DNA of 64,000 nt from Margaritispora aquatica (taxonomy: Eukaryota; Ascomycota; Leotiomycetes; Helotiales; Discinellaceae), in contig VJWN01000017.1 of the NCBI GenBank assembly GCA_007644065.1, positions 372,001 to 436,000 of the forward strand, read 5' to 3'. Shown in pieces: positions 21,661 through 32,598 of the stretch. The notes below the pieces were generated by a model. It was given only the letters and a program-made list of their open reading frames with translations. It searched no databases and was not told where the DNA came from. Position 1 is the stretch's first letter. Each line of letters starts with the position of its first letter. The position numbers were made by a program, and so were the translations under genes.

Positions 21661-23589
21661 ATAGAACGAAAGCAATTTCTTACATCTGTCTTCTTCAAGA
21701 ATAATTACAGTCTCCGCGCTGGGTGCTGGCTGTGAAGTGGTGGCTGCTTGCTTGTTGTGTTCCACCACTCTCCAACCCCTGGAAATTTTATTTTTCGAGT
21801 CCAATCCGAGATTCCACCTCACCGTCTCACGTGTGCAATGAGATGAAACGTCATTGGTATTGGATTCATACAGTACGTCTTGATGATCTTTGGACTCGAC
21901 GAGAGAAGATCTAGCTGAATTGTCCGTGGACTGAATTCCAATTTCAATGTCGGTGTTTAGAGAAGCTTTGGGTTTGGTATGTCGTGGGTAGGGAGGTGAT
22001 TGGTTAAGCTTAATTCTACTATTCTATTGTACCTAGTAGAGCGTTGGGATATTTGATTCTATAAGTCAGTCAACAAAACAAAACAGATCGTGCTCATTTA
22101 CTTATAATAATATTCTGAATAATCTCCAAAACATTGCGGAAACTTGTGTAGCATTTTTGTCTTACCTAAACCTCATTAGCAAAGGAAGAAATTAGCTGAG
22201 GAAACTTGACTTCTCAACAACACTTTTACCTGTGGCTCCTTTTCATGCTGAATATTCTTCATTTCCCTTCCTTGACACCAAAGAGCTGCAGAGACAGTGA
22301 TAATCAGTCATACATGGCTATTCACGTTGGGAATCTGAGGCGTCGAGTGGTAGGCCTTTTGTTTGTTGATCACCTAGAGAAATGTAGAAATGTACATTTT
22401 CTGCTAACACACTGCAGACAAACCTTCGGATGTCCAACGATGGTAATACCAAAATCTTGGTAAATACTCTTGGAATTAAAGATTCTTACTCATTGCGCCA
22501 ACATATAAGGCATATAGCAATCCATTCTGAGATTCTTCCGCTGAATAGATGAAGATTAAGGAGTACCACCATCACTCAGGCTGCTCAATCTCCTTCACGG
22601 CCAGCTCACACATAATCATTCACGTACTTAGGAATCGAGAATGAATTGACTTTGGCAGTACTTGGGGCTAATGAATTCAGGGCCGATGTTGTAATCTTAT
22701 ACTTCACCGCAGAGAGCACCCATGTCGTTGAACAATAACCCATACTCCTTAGTGAAAGAAGAGGAGCTTTAGATATCCGACAAGCAAGTCTTTTGATGCC
22801 TGGGTAAACAAATGGTTACGGACAATATAAGTAAACATGGAGACGAACGGTTGTAAGTTGAGGTTGCCCAGATGGCTGACGCTATTTGAACATTATGTGT
22901 CTTAGAAAGCAAAAGAGAATCTTTATAATGGGAAGACATCCAGATAACCTTATCAATTGAAGCTTCAGCCACTTGGCTTCTACCGATCAGATCTTGCGAG
23001 AATTTTCGGTCAGCAGATTAAAAATATGTAACCTAGAAGTATATTGGATATTTTTTTCAGGATGGATGAGTAACGAACTTTCAGGTTGCAGATTACAAGC
23101 CTTCAAGCCTTCAAATCTTCAAATCTTCAAGCCTTCAAAATCCGCTGTCGCCGATTCGCTTAGAGTGACCTGCACGTGAAGATAGCGCCGCACTAGCGTA
23201 GGACTCGGAAGAAATCGCGCTAGAAATATTCACATTTAAGCAGAGAATGCTCCAACCTCCAACATCTCAATACCACTCTCTCAAATCCTGCAAATTCGTC
23301 TCAATTTGCAAAGAGAGTCGCACTGCAAGCTGTAAGTAGAGTTCCTCTTTCATTCTGTACTCCTTGCGATAGCACAGAGCTGTCGAATAATGCGGTGATG
23401 ACACATTTGATGCCTAGGAGATGTAACTCTGACTTTATGTTACCTCCATTGCTGGCTCAATTCTCTTTGAGAAGACTACAACGGTATCTGAGCATTGAGA
23501 AAAATATCTGCAGATCAATCCGGACATGTTTGGAATCTCTGCTGACAATCATGGTACAGATCGACATGTGGTAACAAACCGAAGCAAAT
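21661..23589. other. intergenic region between GCS and Sen2
   Basis: This is the divergent promoter region for the minus-strand glucosyltransferase and the plus-strand Sen2 gene. No coding region is supported. A run of CAAGCCTT/CAAATCTT units is at about 23097-23142. GT/AG signals just before the Sen2 ATG (for example GTAAGT at 23331) suggest a possible 5' UTR intron, which I cannot confirm. Confidence 0.45.
23097..23142. repeat. degenerate tandem repeat of TTCAAGCC/TTCAAATC
   Basis: Five to six copies of an 8-9 bp unit (CAAGCCTT or CAAATCTT) stand in tandem about 450 bp upstream of the Sen2 start codon. Confidence 0.75.
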
Positions 23590-25356
23590 ATGGCAGATTC
23601 GACCCCAAAGCTTGAGGAGGGCACGAAGCCTCAGAGTCCTCCTAAACCGAAGCGACTCACCAAAGCACAGCAGCTGAATAAGCTCTATGCACTTCCTGCG
23701 CCTTTGAGAACGTTTCCTCTACCTACCTTCGTGCCACACAATCCTATCTCTCTCTTCCAAATACTATACGCATGGGTATCACAAACACTTGATCCGTCCT
23801 CCTCGCACCTCGATCCACTGTATCAAGCTTTATTCTCCCCTCACACGAGATCTGTTCATGTTACGGATGTGCGGAGCATTCGTGGCCTATGGGAACAAGG
23901 ATTCTATGGCAAGGGAACTCTAAGCAGAAGTGAACCTGCTTGGTTAGAGGGAGAAAAGCGGCGGCATGGAAGCAGCGGGAAGACAACTAGTGAAGAAGTC
24001 ACAAGAAAGCGTCGAGCTGAGCGCCAGCAAACCAAGTGGGAAAGAGCACGAAAGGAAAGAGAAGCAATTGATCAGAAATTATTGGAAGAAGCTGAAGCTG
24101 CTGTTCGGCAGAACAGTAGAATTGATGCAGAATTCCTTGGCAAATCAATCATTGCATTGGTAGACAAGGCCAGCAATGGCTACGTTGCACCAGTCGGCCC
24201 ACTGGAGCTCCTAGCTTTGCCAAACTCAGACATGCAGAACCCTAACAATATCCATGATGAGGTTATTGTCTGCCGAGATGAGGAGTTTGAACAAAGCCCC
24301 ACAGCAAGATTCTATGCATCACCGGTAGGTCCGTTCGAATTATTGGCGCTTCCAAATTCTGTCAATTCCTATGAGCCAAAACCATATCTAGCTGAAGATC
24401 CACCAATGGATCACAGTCATACCAATGGGCATGGCTTGCATCAGTTGAACGGAAGCATCATGAACGGACATGCCAAGGTTGATGATGAGATAATCGGAGG
24501 TTCGGACACCAACGAAGAGACGGCAGATGATTCAACAACGTCTGAGAAGAGCACAAAGACCAATGGCTCTTCTATCGCGAATGGTCGACCCACAACACCA
24601 ACAATGAAACGTCAGAAGAGTGTCCGATTTTCGCCAACTGTTGAGAAGAACACCTTCATACAAACTGAACCTCCAAGTCCGGAACGATCTTCGATCTTTC
24701 AGGTGATTGACCCTCAACCAGAACAAGAGGTCGATGAGATATACGAAGAGCCTGTGGTCATCAAAGAGCAAGAGCATCTTCAGGTAACTCTCGAAGAAGC
24801 TTTCTTTCTTTCTTATGCTCTAGGAGCTTTGACTGTCTCTGACCCACAGACCAAAAAACCCATCCCAACTCAGGAACTTTTCTACCTTTTCCGCAGAAGT
24901 TCGTATTTCCCACCACAGGCAACCCCATCTCTCTCTCCTGACGATCCATTCATGATCAATTACGTTGTATACCATCATTTCCGCTCTCTAGGGTGGGTGG
25001 TCCGATCTGGCATCAAGTTCTCTTGTGATTACATGCTTTACCTGCGAGGTCCCGTGTTCTCACATGCTGAATTTGGAGTGATCATTCTCCCATCTTATAG
25101 CGATCCTTACTGGAAGAGTGACGCGTTCCTGGAGAACTATACCAAGGGGAAGGAGTCACGCACCTGGGCGTGGATGAGTTGTATCAATAGAGTGATTGGC
25201 CAGGTGAAAAAGACCTTGATTTTATGTTATGTCGATATACCCAAGCCGTTAGATGTGGCAGAGGAGCAGAAGATGGGAGTAGATGGTATCTTGGCTAGAT
25301 ACAAGGTGCGGGAGATCATCCTGAAGCGCTTCTCCACCAACCGTATGAGAGATTAG
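23590..25356 (+). CDS. SEN2: tRNA-splicing endonuclease subunit Sen2
   Basis: This single exon encodes 588 residues. Sen2 is the catalytic subunit of the SEN complex that cuts the 5' splice site of intron-containing pre-tRNAs. The N-terminal part has the conserved VTDVRSIRGLWEQGFYGKGTLSRSEPAW region (about 91-117). The C-terminal nuclease domain has YHHFRSLGWVVRSGIKF (461-477), catalytic Tyr484 in YMLYLRGP, His492 in FSHAEF and Lys540 or 541 in VKKTLILCYV, so the triad is intact. The middle (200-395) is a long disordered linker, larger than in yeast. It contains a short internal duplication, PVGPLELLALPNS (201-213) and PVGPFELLALPNS (245-257). An RVxF-like KSVRFSP sits at 343-349. It is nuclear or mitochondrial-surface by homology. 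Confidence 0.92.
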   Translation: MADSTPKLEEGTKPQSPPKPKRLTKAQQLNKLYALPAPLRTFPLPTFVPHNPISLFQILYAWVSQTLDPSSSHLDPLYQALFSPHTRSVHVTDVRSIRGLWEQGFYGKGTLSRSEPAWLEGEKRRHGSSGKTTSEEVTRKRRAERQQTKWERARKEREAIDQKLLEEAEAAVRQNSRIDAEFLGKSIIALVDKASNGYVAPVGPLELLALPNSDMQNPNNIHDEVIVCRDEEFEQSPTARFYASPVGPFELLALPNSVNSYEPKPYLAEDPPMDHSHTNGHGLHQLNGSIMNGHAKVDDEIIGGSDTNEETADDSTTSEKSTKTNGSSIANGRPTTPTMKRQKSVRFSPTVEKNTFIQTEPPSPERSSIFQVIDPQPEQEVDEIYEEPVVIKEQEHLQVTLEEAFFLSYALGALTVSDPQTKKPIPTQELFYLFRRSSYFPPQATPSLSPDDPFMINYVVYHHFRSLGWVVRSGIKFSCDYMLYLRGPVFSHAEFGVIILPSYSDPYWKSDAFLENYTKGKESRTWAWMSCINRVIGQVKKTLILCYVDIPKPLDVAEEQKMGVDGILARYKVREIILKRFSTNRMRD

Positions 25357-26366
25357 ATAGCGATTATTGTATAATGTGTATGAATAAATGAATGCTACGC
25401 AATTTGTTTCTTCACTACTTGCAACTACACATCCTTCATTGTGTCCACTCGATCATCAACGCATCTTGACTTAATATCCTTGAAATCGACTATGTCATAT
25501 GTAAGTTATGACAAGAGCGGTTACTATATCAGTTAGAAGCAAACAAATATGCGTTATTCCTATTCTTCGTTTTAATAGTTGTAAACGCACATGGTGTATC
25601 TGGGTATACTATTTATCATTGTCAGGGTCATGCGAATCAACATAAAGCAAGCCATCACAGAGAATGGTGCACATTTAATAATGAAGTAATGAAACGAACA
25701 TATAACGACGTCAAGCTGAGAATATAGGCTAGAGATGCGGGTATTTCTATTTCATTCTTTCACCCTGTGTTTCCTCTGTACATACCTTATCTTCTACCTA
25801 CCTATTTGAGAAGGAGGTTATGCACATGACCTAGTCTAGAAATACCAGGCTCCTGAGTCAGGAAGAGGAGCAAACCTCCCAGAGTAGACTGGGAGCTGAC
25901 CATCAGGTCAGTTCATGGGTAACAACTAAAGTGAAGACTATATGTGGTGTCGATTTTGCGCTCTGATAGGGAGTGTTATTTCCTCGATGTGTGGACTTCG
26001 TACTTTGATATTGGGGGGTATTTTCTGCGCTTAGTATACCTACATCATGATTCCTCACATTGCAGCGTTAATTTGGTAATGCGGTTGAAGGATGAATCTT
26101 CCGGCGTATTCAGGAAAATAGTGATTCGCAAGTTGGCCATGAATGTCCCAAATCTGATTTTGATGCTGATGATGGCCATAGGTGTATTACAATGCCCAAT
26201 TACAGTTTGAAAATATGTGATTCCATAGCCATTAGCAGCTGTATAAATTCTTGCAACGAGGAAGCTTTGTTTGTACTCCATAGCAAAGACAGTCCAAGAC
26301 ATCCAGACACTATCAGAATCTCAAACAAATATCCAAGCCAACAACTTCCCCCAAAACTACAAAAGA
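25357..26366. other. intergenic region
   Basis: No gene is supported. It contains the Sen2 3' UTR, a TACCTACCTA tract near 25795 and a mixture of short unrelated frames. Confidence 0.45.
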
Positions 26367-26744
26367 ATGGCCTCCCCACGCTCAAGCAACAACTCACTCT
26401 CCTCTACTGACTCGCGAAACCCTAACTTCACCTCCACCTTCATCAAGCTGGCCAAACAAACCATCAATCACACCCCCATCGGCCATCGACAAAGAATCAC
26501 CAGCACGCCCACGCAGTGGACATTTCAAAATTTCGGAAACAAGAACTCTATCTCCATCTGGTGCTGCACCACTGATGGCATGACCCGTGATTTGATCACC
26601 ACGCAAGCGCTCAAGACCCAGCTGCTGGCGCTGGCGGCGAATGGTGAGAATGCCGAGGGAACTGTGCATGGCGTCTTTCTATTTAAGATTATTTCTGGTG
26701 GGAATGCCTCGACTGCTAGTCAGGTCTCGACGCCGTCTATGTAG
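26367..26744 (+). CDS. small hypothetical protein
   Basis: A 125-residue frame starts at MASPRSSNNSLSSTD; the same frame is open for another 32 codons upstream. I do not recognise a family. The N-terminus is Ser/Thr/Asn-rich. A central part (TPTQWTFQNFGNKNSISIWCCTTDGM) looks folded, followed by an Ala/Leu-rich helix (TQALKTQLLALAANGENAEG) and FLFKIISGG. There is no signal peptide or membrane helix. An antisense frame of 91 codons overlaps it, but the sense frame has the better amino-acid mix. No conserved neighbour gives a hint to its role. Confidence 0.45.
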   Translation: MASPRSSNNSLSSTDSRNPNFTSTFIKLAKQTINHTPIGHRQRITSTPTQWTFQNFGNKNSISIWCCTTDGMTRDLITTQALKTQLLALAANGENAEGTVHGVFLFKIISGGNASTASQVSTPSM

Positions 26745-28849
26745 ACTTTGTAGGTTTGTTGGGTGATGGATGGGTGAGTGAGTTGTGGTAGGGTGTGAGT
26801 GTAGAGAAGACACAGGAGTAGAAGGGGGCTTAAGCGAAGATACAGGAGTGCGGAAGAAAAGTGTACGATTTGCTTTTAAAGCTAATGCATCTGTAAAATA
26901 ATTGATTTGTTCCCTTGTAGGAAGAGTTCAATTGTTGTAAACCAATTTTCAAGAGTTTTTCTGGAAATAAATCGCTTGTTTGCGAGACCTAAGGATGTGT
27001 TAGTTGAATTTGATTCCAATAGTTCGACAAAGAGTGAGCCGATATTCGAGAGATACGAAGTCCCGACAAATGGTAACATCAGATCTATGATCTGACAGCA
27101 TCAGATAGCCTATGTGATCAGTCCCGAGTGTATCGTGTGAATGTAATCGAGAAATTCCTTGTAAGTGAGAAATATGGCAAAGGAAAAAGCTTGACATGCT
27201 TGCTTACTAACCCCTCGCAAACCCCCTCGTCGACCAGACAGAGCGTCATCAGCTTCTCGTCAGATTCAGCCATCAGTTGCCAATCCTCGCAAAGGCTTTC
27301 AAATCGTCCCTATGAGCTGACACCACTACCGCCGCAAAATCGTCTGATCTGAACTCCAGTTTCGGCTAATCCGTTCACCCCCTGGATTGTGATGGGTACC
27401 AAAACGGCCGTGCTGCCCAAGATACGCATCAGAGGAGGCACCCTTCGTGTTCGTGTTCCTCTCTTTGCGGCGGAGAGTTTGGTGCCGGTGAGATGGCCTG
27501 TTCATGGAAAGACGGCGGAAGGAACCAGGAGGTTGAAGAACTCAGATTTGTTACGTGTTTGTTTGATCCCTGCCGTTGATCTCTTAGTGGAATGTTCTTC
27601 CAGTACCTGATTAACGGGAGGATTTCTATGTCGTAGGACTCGCTTATCATGCTATATGGAACGGTATGATTACCTGGGGAAGAAGAAAGGGCACTTAAAT
27701 CCCGGGCCGACTTCGTGGAAAGTCAGAAGGTAATCCGGGCGGTTCGGTATATCTTTACAATTACCGGCATCTTTCAAACTGGGGAAACCGCATTTAATCT
27801 AAATAAATAGATGTAAGAATACCCTAGAGAAGACAACACTTAAGCGCCTGTTTGAAGCCATGGTAGTTAAGGAATATAGAGTGTAGAGGTACGGCACCCA
27901 AGCTACCTTACCTAGGTAAGGTAAGGTCAGGTTGACGGTCACATGATCTACGGCTAGCAAAATGGAATCTGAGTGTTCCAGACATCCACCTCCACATGAG
28001 GTGTTTTGTTTCATCTTAGAGATCGCTAGCTTCGTGAACAATCTCAACAGAACCCCCAAGACCATTCAGTAGCTTTATTTGAACCAGGAATTCTCTCATC
28101 CGTCCAAGGTATCACTTCCGGGAATATGATGTTATCCACTAGAGCTCAAAAGACAACCAAACAATCTGCCTGCTTCATCCAGCGTGCTGCTTTTTGAAAC
28201 TGTCAAAACAAGCCGCTGTGGATCCCAAGGACTTCTCCGATGTTTAGTTTCATCTCTGTCTGATTAATTGGACCTCTATACTCCTATCCGTCAGAACGTT
28301 GTGGTTTGCGATTTGAGCAAGCATCCGAATGTTGCATCTCTATTACTGCTAACAATTATTATTGATTCTTGTGCAGAAATTCTGCTTCTGAGAGATGTAT
28401 AGCAGTCAAAGCTATGGCTTGGTTTGAAAGGCTCTGTTGGTATCGTCTCCTTACATTGCACAGCTGAGCTAAGCCAGAAAGTCAATAGTATCACAAGGGC
28501 ATGTTTTCTTGTCACGCTTGGATCTTCATAATACCTGTGGCAAGTGCTTCAGTCGTTGGAATCGGGGTTTCCTTGTATTTACGGTATTCTTCTCGACCAC
28601 CACGCTGATGTTGACAGACCAGCGGTGTTTGAACCATGTGGATAGACCACTATCCTTGATAGCCGATGCGAGCCCTCCATCGCGCGAACCACTTATATCA
28701 GATATTCTGGAGATCATATACAACTATATGTAGATGAAGCTCTACGTTTGAATTTCTCAACTTTCTGGTTTTTGCAAACTCTCATGTCTGGCACAAGAAG
28801 TTCTTGATATTTCTTATTCTGTCAACTGATTTCTTGTTTATTTCATATC
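26745..28849. other. intergenic region with a 20-bp perfect palindrome
   Basis: No coding region is supported. A perfect 20-bp palindrome (TACCTTACCTAGGTAAGGTA) is at 27904-27923. The last 100 bp, pyrimidine-rich, lead to the ATG of the membrane protein. Confidence 0.45.
27904..27923. repeat. 20-bp perfect palindrome of the TACCT/AGGTA type
   Basis: TACCTTACCTAGGTAAGGTA equals its own reverse complement. It is a concentrated instance of the TACCT/AGGTA words seen in many intergenic parts of this window. It could be a protein-binding site or a repeat remnant. Confidence 0.7.
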
Positions 28850-31510
28850 ATGGGTTCTCATCAGGATGGGAAACTCGCCTCTATGGTGTTGGGGCGTTTA
28901 GGCTTTCTTCTTTTGGTTGCAATAGTTGGTATATCATCCGGCATTTTATCACATTCCCTTACAGCACACTTGGCGAGGAAAGAACACGCCATCCGGGTGG
29001 AAGAGCTCTCTAGCCTCATCGACGCTCATCGAACACAACTGGAGATACGAGACATCAATACTCGCGACTTACAGTCAGCATGGGACAGCTTTGTAGGTAG
29101 CCTGCAGGCTGGTGCCAGCTCAGCCGTAAATTCTATAGAAGCTGGTGCCAGTAGTCTACTGCCAAATTCGACGACAATTCTCAACAGCTTGGTCAGTCTT
29201 ATAACTGGAGGAGGGAACACATCGACTATTGTTGATAGTCTTCAAGAGCCCGCGAATTCTCTGGGTGTCGGACTTTCATCTGGGGCTATAGAAGGTCTAA
29301 ACTTGACGATGCCAACGGCTATGATGGCTACCGTTAATAAGACTGGCTTGAGTGGCTTAGCATTGAATCTTGGTTCTGGACTGAGTTCTACAATCTTCTC
29401 GTCTTCAGCAGTCTCAGATCTGTTCGTCATGGATCCCAACCAACCAGGAGGGACCCTTGGAGGGAGCACTGGCACAGTCGGACAGGTAGCTCTCGCACTC
29501 GCCCAAGGTCTCGGTGGAGGTGCAGTCACCGGCCTGAAGATGACAACTGTAACGCCGGCAGCGTATTACAATACGAGTGGAATAAATGGAGTAGCAGGGA
29601 ACTTTGGTCAAGGTCTTTCTCAGACTTTCTTAGGCGGTGTTCAGATTCCTTCAGTCCAATCTCTTATTGCAATGTTTCAGACATCAAATACCACCATCAA
29701 TTTTGCTGAGGTTGGATCTGGAGTGGGAACGGGAATCGGACAGGGTGCCGTTGTGGGCTTCGGGTTGCAACAAGATTCACCAATGAATGTCTCTGGAGTC
29801 GCCGGAGTTGCTCAAGGTTTTACCAAAGGACTGGTATCAAGTTTCTTGATCAACGGAACTGCGAGCAAACTCGTCGATATGTTCACTTCCTCAGCCTCTG
29901 TATCAGCGATGTTTGGAAGAGCATCTGCAAATGCGTCTGCATCAGTAGGAGGGACAGCGGCAAATGCATCAGCAGGCTTCAGCCTAGGCGGACTCAATGT
30001 CAGTGATATTAGTTTCTCAAAGGTAGCCGAGGGATTTGCAGTTGGTCTTGTTTCAGGAGCAGGTTCAACCATCATGTCGCTTAAGTTGGTGGCCGCGGAT
30101 ACTACCAATTTCGACGACTCGGTTCAAGGTGCATCAACTGGCTTCGGAAGAGGTCTAGGTACGGAGGGATCGAAGATTGTCCAGATGATTTTAAATGGTG
30201 CAACACCAGTAGACAATGCTGCGACGGATACAGACTCTGCCATGGAGCCGGCTGCAACTCCCAGCTCAAATGTAGCAGCTCGAAGGAGATCGATCAAGAC
30301 ACTGGACAGTATTAGAGTTCGAACTTCTAAACAACTTGGGACTATAAAGTCACGCGAAGCTGCTCTTCCAAATGTTACAGATATCGCTGGTGTTCTGAGC
30401 AACTTGAACGCCTCAGCTATCAACCCTCTCACTCAATATGGCATCGACAAACTGACTTGTACTGGTGTTGGAGGCCTCGCAGCAGTCGGACTTGGTCTCA
30501 TTGAGAGTGGCACGATTCCATTCAATATTAAAGACGCTCTGAAGGGAATGACAAGCTCGACAATACAAATTGACGGCAAGAATGTGTCGCTTCCAGATCA
30601 AGATTTCATTTTCAAGAACGACGGCAATACTTACATGCTCAACCCCGCTCAAGGTGTTATGACAGTGATGGTCAATGGTCTGGGAATCAATAAGCTTATT
30701 GCTTTGGCAGTTGTGCACAGTAAGTTCAATGTCTATCATGAGTCAAAACACCGCTTACGATGAACAGTTGCTCTCATGATCATTATTTTTGTAGCGGTGC
30801 TACCGTCACTTCTCCTCTTGCGCAGTAACGATACGTTCACAGTGCTCATATTCTCTCCTGGAAGCCCAAAGCCACCTGTCAAACGATGGATGCTGATAAC
30901 GTCCTACTGCATGATCCCTCTTACTATTGTGGCGTTCGGATCAGGAATTGGACTTCGTGGCAATGCAAAGCATTTCAACACAGGACACGGAGTATGTTGA
31001 ACACTCCTCTCGTTATCCCTCCATTACTATACTAAACAGCTACAGATTCTCGGTCTCATAACAATGATCCTCACTCTCGTTGCAGGCGTCTTATTTCCAC
31101 TAAGTAAACGCATGCCCACGCCCAAGGTAATCCTCGCACACAAAGCCAACATCGCGATCCTCCTCAACGTCGCCACAGCAGCTATCCTCGCCGGCATCAC
31201 CGACCTCAACAACCTCGCATTCTGCGCCATCGGCACCGTCGTGTCGCCCGCGGCGTGGGTGACGATCGGTGGTGCGCTGACAATGCAACTCGCACTCGTG
31301 CAGGGAGTCGAGAGTCTCAAAGTCTGGCTGTGGTGGGTAGAGAGGAAAGTGCGGAAGGGGAAGGGTGCAAGTGTTGGTGTCATTACCCCAGGCATGGGAA
31401 CGGACGAGAAGGGCGAGAAAATGATCGTGGGACCGGGTGGGAAGAGGCTGAAAATTGAAAAGGTGGGGTTAGTGGAGCAGGTAAGCGAGAGGAGTAGTTT
31501 TCGGGTATGA
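28850..31510 (+). CDS. glycine-rich multi-pass membrane protein, cytochrome b561-like C-terminus
   Basis: Three exons, join(28850..30719, 30768..30991, 31046..31510), encode 852 residues. The introns are 48 bp (GTAAGT...CAG) and 54 bp (GTATGT...ACTAAA...CAG). Residues 12-38 form a membrane anchor. Residues 40-560 are a Gly/Ala/Ser-rich ectodomain with N-glycosylation sequons and at least four diverged repeats (starting near 138, 218, 292 and 393) of the type G-x-G-x-x-x-GA-x-x-GL followed by SG-x-x-G-x-A-x-x-x-G-x-GL. The C-terminus has five hydrophobic helices. VVHIALMIIIFVAVLP (H623), GHGILGLITMIL (H697) and LAHKANIAIL (H730) follow the spacing of cytochrome b561 heme-ligand helices, but the second helix (WMLITSYCMIPL) lacks its histidine. 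Electron transfer is therefore doubtful. The b561 assignment is pattern-based; the ectodomain is unrecognised. Confidence 0.7.
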
Positions 31511-32598
31511 GTAAATAGGTATCTCTGAGCAACCTTTCGATAAAAACGTTAAAACGATAGGAAACCCGGGAGAACGATGAGGAGAACTGTGGTCATGAGT
31601 CAACGAACTTGTTTTTGGCGTCTGGGCATATACTTTGTACGATTAGCGTTTACGAATTCCTCCGAGCTCATCGTAGAACGAGAGCTTTGTAAGATAAACT
31701 ACCTACTTCATCTATAAACATTAGTTTCTATATCTGCCACCAGGGTACTTTATGTTTCCCTCGCATTTCGCCACAAGAGTCCCAGATAAACAAGCCTCCT
31801 CCTCCTCCTCCACTCCGAAGGGCGATCTCTCGCAACCACCAACCAAAAAGCAAGCTCATCCGGAACTCACCCAACACCCAACCTAAAGACAACGAACGCT
31901 CAGCCCTCCCACTAAACATGCCGTCTCCCCACCCCACAAGCTCACTCACCCACTCACTCTCAATCGTCAAGATTTCCTTTTCCCTTTTAGCCTTCCCCCC
32001 ACCCCTGCCCAAGCGAGGATCTGTAACGAGGCCCGTTATGCATGCACGCCCGCGTCCCGGGATGCACCCCGCAACGCCCACTTCGTCGCCACCGTCACCC
32101 GTTCACACGCCCGCCTGGCCAGCCCTATCCCGGGAGTCGCGAGAGTAGCATGAGCCGATATACGATGGGCCGTTTCTCGGACAATGCAAAGACTGGCGTC
32201 GTGACGTACACGTATACTCCCATTCCCACTCGCTGATATGGCGCGGCGTGGCTGCGAACAAAGTTCACATACACACTCTCTCGACTCATGCTTATGCTCA
32301 TGTTCATGCTCATACTCAGCCCATTTACTTACTTACTCACTCACAGTTCGCATGTTCGTTCTTCGTCCGAGAGAGTGAGGGTACGAATGAGATGAAAACT
32401 GGACTTCTACCCTATGCCTTCTCATCTTATCTCATCCCATCCCATCTCATCTCATTTCATTTCAATTCAGCTCACCAAATCTCCTTTCAGCTCCCGGTGG
32501 CTTTCCTCTAGATTATGCCTAAGCGGCTCATTCCAGCTTGTTGATCACTTGAATACGAGCATCACCGCGTTAGCTAGCCCCTTATACCAGCCACCAAT
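31511..32598. other. intergenic region
   Basis: No gene is supported. A TCATC/CCATC-type simple repeat and pyrimidine-rich DNA (about 32275-32490) lie upstream of the proline-rich gene and probably form its promoter and 5' UTR. Confidence 0.45.
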
